Origin: Phycomyces nitens
Lineage: Eukaryota; Mucoromycota; Mucoromycetes; Mucorales; Phycomycetaceae
Reading direction: 5' to 3'
NCBI GenBank assembly: GCA_022702545.1
Contig: JAHRBC010000001.1
Coordinates: 6,014,001-6,078,000 of the forward strand
DNA length: 64,000 nucleotides
Below are positions 15,631-24,847 of this stretch, piece by piece. A program made the position numbers and the translations under genes. Each line of letters starts with the position of its first letter. The stretch's first letter is position 1. The notes under the pieces are model-generated. The model was not told the origin of the DNA. It saw only the letters and a program-made list of their open reading frames with translations, and ran no database searches.

Positions 15631-16157
15631 ATGGGAAGCACACTCTCAAAGGTTAACCATGGCTTAAAAGCCTCTTTTCTGCCTTCGGAAAAGTCCCGAA
15701 GAGGACGCACTAGTCCCACTGTGGGCTGCATTGATCCTCCAAAGCATTCTAGTGCCAAACCAACCGGACGCCACAAAGACAAGAAATCAGTCTCTGTCAA
15801 GAGAAGAAAGCCAAGATATAAAAAAGTGACAAAAAGCATGGTTGGCAGGCCATCGAACTTTAAGCACATTGGGCACATGGGTGCAAAAGACACCACTGTC
15901 AGTCCAGTAGAGGTAATTCTTTATTGTCAAGACATGGTTACTAAACTTGTTTGCAGGCCCATATGTTTTCTACTCAAATGACGGAGATTTCCAGCCAGTT
16001 CAATGCTTCATTAAAGGCGAAACAAAGGCACCAAGCAAGGATGAAAAAGAGTGTGCCTCGTACAGCCAATCAATATTATAAAGGGGCAAGAAAGCCTGTA
16101 GTGAATCACAATATCTTATTAATGGACCCACCTTCATTAAGGACTCTAATGGCCTAA
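15631..16157 (+). CDS. Small CRIB-domain protein, CDC42 small-effector (CDC42SE) like
   Basis: Two exons, 15631-15912 and 15957-16157, give 160 aa. The start MGSTLSK fits an N-myristoylation signal (Gly2, Ser6, Lys7). A basic stretch (KKSVSVKRRKPRYKKVTK) leads into a CRIB motif, SMVGRPSNFKHIGHMGAKD, which fits the consensus IxxPxxFxHxxHVG for Cdc42/Rac binding. The order basic run, SMxGxPxNFxHxxHxG, then a short tail matches animal CDC42SE1/SPEC proteins (SMIGEPTNFVHTAHVG in the human protein, from memory). Exon 2 is basic and Gln/Ser-rich with no known domain. The likely role is a membrane-attached Cdc42 effector or adaptor in cell polarity; this is inference. A GTG codon directly precedes the ATG but should not be the start. 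Confidence 0.75.
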
Positions 16158-16623
16158 CTTTTTATTTACATATATTCTTTTTTTTATATTTATTTACATA
16201 TATTTATATATTTTTATTTTTATATATATGCTTTAATGTACCATATCTTTTGTATTCTACTTTCTAATAATAATAATAATAATAATAATAATTGTATTAA
16301 CAAGAACTTGCCATTGAATCTGACACAATGTGGAATCGAACCAAACAAGACGATAACCCGATTCGATGTCTCTGATGAACAAACTGATTCCACACTTGAT
16401 ATGATTGGCCATTCCTTCCACTACTGATGAATGTTTCTCCGACCTTACCCTTACCCCCACCCCTTGACTTTTTTTTTTTTTTACAACTGACAAATTTTGT
16501 ACATTTATGGCAAGAATATCTATCTATCTATCTATATCTATCTATCTATATATATATAGTATTATCTTCCCCTTTCTCTCTCTCTCTCTCTTTCTCTCTT
16601 TCTTTCACTTTTACCAGTGCCAA
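16158..16623. other. Intergenic spacer with microsatellites
   Basis: AT-rich spacer holding (TAA)9 at 16265-16292, a T11-13 tract near 16470, TATC repeats near 16517-16555 and a CT tract at 16573-16600 immediately before the UPS ATG. The CT tract is typical of a fungal promoter. No gene seen. Confidence 0.6.
16265..16292. repeat. (TAA)9 microsatellite
   Basis: Nine TAA units read directly in the sequence. Confidence 0.9.
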
Positions 16624-17308
16624 ATGAAGCTTTTCAAGTCTACTCATAACTTTGGATACGAATGGAGCCTTGTGTCGGCAGCCAACTGGCAAAAGTATCC
16701 CAACGAAAACTGTCCTCATGTACGCCATGTCGATGTTCTCAATCGCAAACTAGATCCAGAGACAGGAGTCCTTATAACTGAGAGACTATTGACAGTCGAA
16801 CAGAATGTGCCTCGTATAATCCTAAAGGTTAGAATACTCATGTTTGTGCCTTTACTTACACCTTTGAAATAGTTGCTTGGCACTGATGAAACCCAATATG
16901 TTCGAGAAATATCCACAATTGACCCTCGCAAAAAGACCTTGACCATGCAGAGTGTGAATATCACCACCTCGCACCTTCTCACAATCGAAGAAGAGACGAC
17001 ATATTATGAGCACCCAGAGGATAAGACACAGTAAGTATATATTTATATATTTATATTGATATGTTTATTGGGGGATGACATAATCATCCATATATTTTAC
17101 TTACTTACTTCCAATTTCAAGAACACAAATGTCACAGCAGGCTACTGTGTCTGCCGGAAGTTTATTGTCCCGATGGTCAAATATGGTCGAGGACTTTTCC
17201 CTGAACCGGTTCCAGCACAATGCGGCAGTGGGCAGAGAAGGGTTCTGCAAAGTACTGGAAAGATTTGTGGCAATGGCAGAAACGCAGCCCACCAAAGAAT
17301 CTCTATAG
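16624..17308 (+). CDS. PRELI/MSF1-domain lipid transfer protein (UPS2/UPS3/SLMO type)
   Basis: Intermembrane-space protein that, with Mdm35, shuttles phospholipid (phosphatidylserine for the UPS2/SLMO branch, phosphatidic acid for UPS1/PRELID1) between mitochondrial membranes. Exons 16624-16827, 16873-17030 and 17122-17308 join to 182 aa, covering the PRELI domain from residue 1. The N-terminus MKLFKSTHNFGYEWSLVSAA resembles yeast Ups2/Ups3, followed by NWQKYPNENCPHVRHVDVL, VLITERLLTV and the hydrophobic lid loop LLGTDETQYVREIS. The C-terminal helix reads VEDFSLNRFQHNAAVGREGF. The UPS2/3 branch is favoured by the start and by NWxKYPN, but is not certain. PEX16 follows 300 nt downstream on the same strand. 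Confidence 0.88.
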
Positions 17309-17607
17309 ACCACTCATTATTCACCCTTCATACATAATTCATTATTCCTCCTTCTTTTTCTTTCTCATATACATGCTTTCAAAAATACAACAATTACATA
17401 TATCTATATACATTTGTATACAAAAAAAAGATTACCTTAATAAAGTAGTGATTATAATGTGTATATAAAAATCAGAGCAAAGTGATTGGAGCCCACAAAC
17501 GGGCATCCAACCTCTTATTTCCCCATATTTTATCTTTTTATTTTATATTTTATTTTTCTTTTTTTTCGATTCTTTTTTGTGTGTGTGTGATTGTAATAAT
17601 AATAATA

Positions 17608-18992
17608 ATGATGATACTAGACAAGTACGAGGACTTTCTCGTAAAGAATGCGTCCCAGATCACCAGTATCGAATCCTCTCTCCGTTCATTGACATACGTC
17701 TTGCCAGGTATGCCCAAGAACCAACACGTCAATCATTAATAATTATCCCCAAAAGGTCGCTTCCAAGACGCCGAGTTCGCCTCTCAGGCTAGTAAGTCTA
17801 GACACGCCAAAACAAACAAAGCTGATTTCCTGGGATCCTTGCAGTCTATGCAGCCCTTCACCTTGTCGGTCTCCACCACAATACTATCCTGCGTCGCGCT
17901 GCACGTCAACACGCTCAGGAAACCCACACCCAATTGACAGAAGAAACAAAGTTTAACAAATATTTTCTCTATTGGACTCATCGGTCTGGGATCTACAAAA
18001 GTGCATCTGCCATATTGTCTGTGATCCAGTACACCCAGGTGTTGATGGAGATGGCAGTGATGAAGCAATGGGGTAAAAAGGCTCAATGGAGGTGGATTGC
18101 CTCGGTCGAGTCATTCAAGTAGGTCTCGGTTGTTGCTCTGTCTTTTGCTAAACACGTGAAAATAGGGCGATATTAAGGCTCATTGTCTTGCATGTGACGT
18201 CTAATCGTATGAGCTTGTCACCTAACCACTTACAACGCAACGTGGATCCAGCCACCTTGGCTCCAACCACAGCACCAACCCAACCTACTACTTGGACTGC
18301 AAAACGCACAGGCAAACAGATCCCTGGCATTTCCGCTGCAGTCTTTGCTGATGAAAAGTCCCAGAAGAAAAATGCTGACGTTATTGATTACCTAATGTCC
18401 AAAGTCCTCACCCCCGAAAAGTTACGCAAACCACAAGACATGGTTCACAAACTGTCGCCTCTTGGACGTCTGGGCGAAGTGCTGGCTATCCTGAGACCAT
18501 TGATATACGGTGGGGTTTTTTATGGGGACATTTGAGCGATTCATTAAACATTCTCTAGTGTTTTCTATTCTTCGGTATGGTAAGCGATCATGGAAACCCT
18601 GGATTATGTCTCTCTTGGCCGAAATTGGGTCTCAGTTGGCCATCTACAAGTCCTTTAATGTCGACGGCCATTCTTCAATGATGCCTCTCGAAAAGCAAGA
18701 GTTCTCTAGACGTATACGGGCAATGTGGTATAACCTCTTGAGAGGCGCCTTTTACATACACATCACACGGCAAGTAATCTATTGATATGCTTAGCAATGT
18801 TTTCTAATTCATTCCAACTATATAGACCTCGCTTTGAAAAGTTCTGCAATTCTGTCGAGAACAAGACACTCATGTCTATCCCAGGAAGTAAGTGTTATTT
18901 AGAATCGGATAAAGTACTTATTCTGTCTAGGCATTTTACGAGACTATCTTCCTTTGTGGGAAAAGATCTACTTTTACACCTCTTCCTCCTAG
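17608..18992 (+). CDS. PEX16: Peroxisomal membrane biogenesis protein PEX16
   Basis: Peroxin that, in animals, plants and Yarrowia, takes part in peroxisomal membrane protein targeting or peroxisome division; baker's yeast lacks it. Seven exons (17608-17707, 17756-17791, 17845-18118, 18166-18509, 18559-18769, 18826-18887, 18931-18992) give 362 aa with frame kept throughout. Family blocks: KYEDFLVKNASQITSIESSL, RSLTYVLPGRFQDAEFASQ, YAALHLVGLHHNTILRR, LSPLGRLGEVLAILRPLIY, RYGKRSWKPWIMSLLAEIG and the C-terminal ILRDYLPLWEKIYFYTSSS. The fifth intron (18770-18825) uses a GC donor. Two adjacent ATG codons (17608, 17611) are possible starts. Length agrees with known PEX16 proteins. Confidence 0.94.
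18770..18825 (+). other. GC-AG intron in PEX16
   Basis: A 56-nt intron whose donor reads CG|GCAAGT and acceptor TATAG. The nearby GT (two codons further) would bring a stop codon into frame, while the GC donor gives the family-consistent ITRPRFEKF and an overall CDS divisible by three. Confidence 0.85.
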
Positions 18993-19678
18993 TCACATCA
19001 AGGACGCAGCCATCCAGGTGCTCTATAATTTCAATCAATAAAGCACAGTTCAAGATTTATTACATAAAAAATATCTTGATCATTAAAAAAAGCAAGCAAC
19101 TACTAACTAGCATCTTTACGAATTGGATTTGACTATTGTAACATTACAACCTATTGTTTGCAGACAATTGGTTTAAAGACACAGGATCTTTCAAAAAACA
19201 CACACACACTCTCTCTCTATTCATCTGGTCGTTTTCTGGATATATTTTTGCATATTTTGAGAATTCAAATAAAATCTAGCTGCACATTTGATCATATAGC
19301 ATATTCCAGTTTATTTGACAGAATTATCAATTCAACAAGTTTTGCAAATAATAATAATATAGATATCCTTGATATAAATACTTGCTGTCTGTCAATCATC
19401 AAGACCCCCCTTTTTTTTTCAAGGCAAGAATAGTTACCCAAGCATCAATATAGACGGTCTCGGTGTACAATCCAACAGACGCCTTTACTAGAGATCAGAG
19501 TAATGATCTCGGATAGATTGGGCTAATAAAAAAAACGAAGGATCATCCCTTTATTGACATTCAATCGAGTATGATGATAGTAATAAGGATGATCTTGGTA
19601 TGCTTCCATTTTTTTTGTAAGAAAAAAATTTGACTGGTGGCTGGCTATTGATGTTCAATATTAAACCAAAGAGTTCTT
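18993..19678. other. Convergent intergenic spacer
   Basis: AT-rich region between the 3' ends of PEX16 (+) and the first F-box gene (-). It contains a short ACAC/CTCT stretch near 19200 and homopolymers. No gene recognised. Confidence 0.5.
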
Positions 19679-21598
19679 TTATAGATTTGGGATCTTTAGA
19701 GATGTCAAGTCTATGCAACTAAATGGCTTCAATTGCTGTTCCAAGGCCTGCTTTTCGTCAAATGCCTTGGCATCAAACTTTCCTACAGAGTTGCATTTCC
19801 ATGTGGTATATCCTCGAACTAAATCTTTCCTCCACAGACGCCTGGGCTCCCACCCATAGTATCCTCGTCTGATATTTGACCGACCAAGAAAAAGCTGTCG
19901 TGTGTGTGGAAAGGACTCTAGGTACCTTTTGGCATAACCTTGTTCGGTTTTCCCAAGAGCACGTATCATGGCCTTTGGTTCGGCTGAATTGCCAAGGTAA
20001 GTATGGAACCAGCTCTGCTTAGGTGTATTTGGAGTACAGCCATCAAGAGAACCACCACCCGTCTGCTCAATAACCATCAGGTTTATCAGGATTGCCTTTG
20101 TTTCATCAAAATTGTTGGTGTGTCGACGGCATTGAAGACTGTCGTGCAAATCTTTAGAATCATCCAATAAATAGTACTGTACACCATGCATGTGAAGCAC
20201 CTCTAGACTTGTGTAGGGCATTTCACAGTATAGGCTTCCTGTATCTTTCCGGACCTTTCCGAATATCTTTACGTTCTCTAGGGTCATAAAGGACAGATTT
20301 CTGCAACGAGAGGACAGGTAGCCAAATAGGCCTGAATGTACTTTTGAATTGAAGAGCGAGATGGTACGGAGACCATGGGTGGGCGAGTCTGCTTGACTGG
20401 CAGACACACACGGAAGATCAAGACTGAGGTCTTCTAGGGAAATGCACTGGTCCAATATGACATCTAGAGCGATGCAGACATCAAACTTGAGCAAGCTTAG
20501 CTTTGTGAGCCGAGGATAGATTGAGAGGGTTATTGGGGTCGTACATTGGAAATTTAGTCGAATGTCTCTTTCAATCGTCAAGGACTCGAGGCTTTCTGAA
20601 AATGATTTGGCGCAAATGTCGATCATGTTCCGTGTCCCTCTCGCCCCGCCCATTCCACAATCCATATTGCAGTAGATGGCTTTCAAGGGCACCCTTAAAC
20701 TGTGAAACATCTTGAGAAGAATCAAGGCTGGGGACCCTTCTCGGAAGACACACTTCTTTAGGATTATCTCTCTGAGATGTCCAAAGGGACGGAGGGTCGA
20801 AAGCATTGTACTTGCTTTAGCCCAGTCCTCAGGTCTGCCGTTGTTATGATATTCAACATTTAGCTCCATGGAAGTAATGTTCGGGACCTTTAGAGCAAAG
20901 TAGTACAGCCACTGAGGATTTGTGTATCGGGTGTCAGCGCACAGGGTGGTTATACTATTCGTGGGGATAACATTTTTGACATGTGTCACTTCTTCGTCGG
21001 GTATGGCGTCAAATTGTATATTCATCTCTAGTTTGTCTAGTCGTGGAAAGCACAAGGAGATCGTTTCAATGTCTTTCCAAGTGTAGGTCATCTTTCGGAA
21101 ACTTGTATATTCTGATATCGAGAGCTGTCTAAGACGAGGGAAAAATGAAAGGATCTTTACTAGTCCATCGAGTCCATTGGCGATAAAGGGCTTGGGTTGC
21201 TGGACGCTCAGCGTCTCTATGGATCCCCAAAGGTTCCAATATGCCATGTCTTCGAGTTTGACTGTCTGAAGCATTTTACACTGCATCTGCAGATGCCTCA
21301 GGTTCTGGAAATTATGCTGCAAGACAGAAAGCTGGTGGTGGGTTATGCTAAAGTAGCATTTCAGCTTGAGTTCATACACAAGATGGCCGTGCGTCTTGAA
21401 TATGTTTTGTTGCTGGGATGATGAATTGCAGATATATTCGACTTTGGAGAGACTATTTATGGAGAGGGATCCCCACAGGGCTTCTTGGAAGGGTAATGTC
21501 CAGGATTTACAGACAGTGGTATATTCATTGCACTCTTTTGTGGGCAAATATCGGCCAATACTGGCGAGGATTTCGTAGGGTAGTTCAGATGCCAGCAT
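19679..21598 (-). CDS. F-box protein with LRR-like repeats (paralog 1)
   Basis: Single-exon gene. From the internal ATG at 21598 it encodes 639 aa; the open frame reaches back to 21676, but both paralogs share MLASxLPYEIL at this point, so I take this start. The F-box lies at residues about 3-45: LPYEILASIGRYLPTKECNE, then CKSWTLPFQEALWGSLSIN. The rest is built of irregular leucine-rich segments (LRQLSISEYTSFRKM, LDKLEMNIQFDA, LTKLSLLKFDV, LEDLSLDLPCV, LEVLHMHGVQYY), the pattern of substrate-binding solenoids in SCF ubiquitin ligases. The substrate cannot be told. The gene is a tandem duplicate of 23018-24847; shared segments include SKVHSGLFGYLS/SKVDSGLFDYLS and VQYYxL. Mucoralean genomes carry many such F-box families. 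Confidence 0.82.
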   Translation of the reverse strand: MLASELPYEILASIGRYLPTKECNEYTTVCKSWTLPFQEALWGSLSINSLSKVEYICNSSSQQQNIFKTHGHLVYELKLKCYFSITHHQLSVLQHNFQNLRHLQMQCKMLQTVKLEDMAYWNLWGSIETLSVQQPKPFIANGLDGLVKILSFFPRLRQLSISEYTSFRKMTYTWKDIETISLCFPRLDKLEMNIQFDAIPDEEVTHVKNVIPTNSITTLCADTRYTNPQWLYYFALKVPNITSMELNVEYHNNGRPEDWAKASTMLSTLRPFGHLREIILKKCVFREGSPALILLKMFHSLRVPLKAIYCNMDCGMGGARGTRNMIDICAKSFSESLESLTIERDIRLNFQCTTPITLSIYPRLTKLSLLKFDVCIALDVILDQCISLEDLSLDLPCVSASQADSPTHGLRTISLFNSKVHSGLFGYLSSRCRNLSFMTLENVKIFGKVRKDTGSLYCEMPYTSLEVLHMHGVQYYLLDDSKDLHDSLQCRRHTNNFDETKAILINLMVIEQTGGGSLDGCTPNTPKQSWFHTYLGNSAEPKAMIRALGKTEQGYAKRYLESFPHTRQLFLGRSNIRRGYYGWEPRRLWRKDLVRGYTTWKCNSVGKFDAKAFDEKQALEQQLKPFSCIDLTSLKIPNL

Positions 21599-23017
21599 AA
21601 GAAAGAATACGATAAAAAAAAAAGAAGTAGGTTTCTGTGGACCTTGTGGGCCGTAAAGGGTTTTTAATCGTTTCAACCTGGCGGAGAGACAAGCAATGGG
21701 GTAGCTTTTCCCTTGTCAGACCTTACTCAATGGAAGTACAAGTATCAAGATAGCCGGTCAAGGATCAATCGTCTGTTACTGTTTCTGAATGATGTGTCTT
21801 TTTGTTTTCCAAGACCAATTAGTTGGAACTCGTGATAATGGGGTTCCAATTGTTACTGTTGGTAGATTTCCAGGTCGTGTTGATTCTTATATTAACAGCA
21901 TTATGTGATTATGTCTTGAGATCAATGGTTTATACAATACACTGCCTTGCAATCGGAATTTCCAAAAACTCTTTCTTGAAATGAAAAGGTCTGGCCAATG
22001 TCCAGTCAGATGATGATGATTATTATTATTATGATTATTATTTTTAAAAGGCTTGGAAAGATACAAAACATTCAACTTGATTTCAATTATTCATATTTAC
22101 TAGATGTTTGTTTTTGGTGATTGTGTTTAGGCATTTTAAGGTCTTGTGAATTTCTCAAGACAGGCAATCTGAAAAGCTGCAAACTTCTTTAGATTACCAT
22201 ACTATTGCACCCGTCTGCCAATTGCAGTTTTGTCGCACATTGATAGCCAAATCGTTCTCGAGACCCCAAGAACTCATATAGGGATACCCGTCTACTTGGC
22301 ATCATATAGTCTTAATTTCTACTATCCGGTCAATTTAACCATCGGATCAAGCACATTAGTATCGGCTGCACTAATTCTGGGCGAGGACTATGTGGGGGTA
22401 AACATCATGGCTTGGAATCTTTTTTTCTTCTCTTTTTCTTTTAGAGAATAGATACTAGAAAACTATGAATGATATTAATTAATATAAAAAATAAAGTAAT
22501 TATTTAGAAAATAAAATAAAAAATAAAGTCAAATTAAATTGTGTACTCGAGACTATTTATACCACCCCCCCAGTCATTAATATCTAGCCTTGGATACAAA
22601 CACATATAAAGATCAAAGTCAAGATCTAGATGGATGTCTGTGATTATCGGAACCGAGTGTCGGCTCAAGATACACTGCCACCAGTCAATCTCACTATGGC
22701 GCCCTTTTTTTTGTTGTTGTTGGGTAACCTGGCCAAGATGAAACTCTATTTGACTATAAACTGCCACAGCTCATTTTATAATATTGTTCCGAATCCTAAT
22801 CTGATTCAGGATTTGTATGAATTAATACAAATCTAGATGCGTAGGTTAATATATGATCAACATTACATGTATTCTAACAAGCTAATACTATAGTCTGTTG
22901 GTTTTTTTTTGGGGGGTATGACCTCACTAATTATTATTTTATATATTTGTTTTGCCAATGTACGGTCTATATATACTAATGCAAAAACTGCTTTGTAAGC
23001 ACTCTAACAGACGTCAA
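21599..23017. other. Intergenic region between F-box paralogs
   Basis: AT-rich spacer of 1.4 kb, with GAT/ATT repeats near 22010-22045 and homopolymer runs. Open frames here are short and without motifs. It should contain the promoter of paralog 1 and the 3' end of paralog 2. Confidence 0.5.
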
Positions 23018-24847
23018 TCAATTCTCTGATTCTCTTTCAAACCCATGTACAACATGGCTCTTTAGATTGTCGAATTTCCAAACCATGTAGCTTTGTGCAA
23101 GACCAGTCTTTCCTGGAGAGCCTTTTCGACGTCCTGGTGCCATATTTGAGTTGGTGTACAAAGTCTATTTTTTTGTAAATATATAAATATACATATAAAT
23201 GACAGCTTAGCCCCATTGCCATTGATGTTTAAAGATTCTTACCAAACTCTCTAAAAAGCACATTGATTTTATAGCTGGCCCATCGTTCTCCAGACCAGGG
23301 ATATTCTGCTCGATATCTATCCTATTGACCATGATCGCATCCTTTACTTGATAGGCGTTGTGAAGGGTTGGGTGATCATTGCATTTCGAGGCAGATTTGT
23401 TGTGCAGTGCATAGTATTGTACATTGTACAGAAATAAGGAATCAATCTGAGTGTGAGACATGTCACACTGAAAGTATTTCGCGCCTTTTATGGTGTGACC
23501 AAAGACCTTTACGCTCTCTAGCTTCATCACAGACAGTCTTTGGCAGCATAGAGAAAGATAGTCAAACAGGCCCGAATCAACCTTTGAATTTGCGAGGAAT
23601 ATGTTCTTCAGCCTGTGTAAAGAAGGAGGAGAAGACTCATGGCCAGAACGGACCGTAACACATGGCTGGTCAAGTATCAAGGTGTCCAGGACAGGGCATT
23701 GATTCAAAATATTGTCCAAAACAATGCATGTCTTGAGTTGGCGCAGCTCTAGTTTCACAAGACAAGGGTACAGCGAAAGGCAGATTGGCTTGCTGCACTC
23801 AAAGGCTGCAAATCTTCTCCCTGTGAGCTCCATGTTTCTCATGGTCTTTGAGAACAGCCTCGAGTTCTTTTCAATGATTGTCTGTATTACTTCTGCTGTT
23901 ATAAAATTACGTTTCATACTACATACGAGGGTCGTCAGAGGCACGTCTAGTCGATGAAACAGGTCCATAAACGGCCCAAAGTATCTTTCGATGCTACATT
24001 CCTTTAGATGTAGTGTCCTGAGGTGTTCAAACGGAGAGGACATGCCTTTAAGCATCTCTGTCATGGTTGTCCACTGGCTAGAGGTCGTTTTGTCAGAAGA
24101 ATCGATGTTCAAGACCAATGTGTGGATTTTTGGGGCTTTTTTGGCAAAGTAGTACAACCACTGGTTGTCTGCATTACAGGTGTTCACACACAGGTTCACA
24201 AGGGAGTCGATAGGACTGATGCTGTTGGAGAGTTCCATGGTATCGGTAGCAGGATATCCATAATTGATATCGATGTCTAGCGTTCGTAGTTGCTGAAGAG
24301 GCTGTAAAATGATCTCGAAATCTTTCCAGGTATAAGCCGACATCTTTATCCAAAGACACTCGTCGATTATCAGCTGTTTGAGTCTAGGGTAAAAGGCAAG
24401 AAGTGATGCAAAACCATGGGCACCATTTGAAATAAATGTTTTTGGCTGTCGCACACTAAGTACCTCCAATGTCTCCCAAAGCTGCCAGTGTATCTTGTTA
24501 GTGATCAAACCCTTTGGAATCGTGTTGCAGTCCAGGTGAAGATAATTTAGATTCTGGAAGCAATTCTGGAGAATAGAGAGCTGCTGGTGAGATATCTCTA
24601 ATCGGGATCTAACCGACAATTCATGCACAATATGTCCATTGAATTCGATATTGCTTTTTGGGGCCATGGCTAGTTTGCAGATGTTTCTGAGTTCCTGGGT
24701 GCTGTTGATAGAGATGCTTTTCCAGAATACTTCTTGAAATGGCAGTGTCCATGCTTTGCAAACAAGAGCGCATTGGATTGACTGGGCTATTGACAGGTGC
24801 TTTCCGATTTTGAGGAGGATTTCATAGGGCAAATTTGATGCCAACAT
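23018..24847 (-). CDS. F-box protein with LRR-like repeats (paralog 2)
   Basis: Tandem paralog of the neighbouring gene. The F-box is at the N-terminus (MLASNLPYEILLKIGKHLS, then CKAWTLPFQEVFWKSISIN). LRR-like segments follow (LKQLIIDECLWIKM, LRTLDIDINYGYP, LVKLELRQLKTCIVLDNIL, LDTLILDQPCV). The plain open frame ends at 23207, but a GT-AG intron at 23165-23242 joins in phase to a 48-codon last exon ending at 23018, giving 583 aa. That exon (PGRRKGSPGKTGLAQSYMVW, then KFDNLKSH) lines up loosely with the C-terminus of paralog 1 (WEPRRLWRKDLVRGYTTWK), which supports the splice. The start is chosen by comparison with paralog 1. Substrate unknown. Confidence 0.78.
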
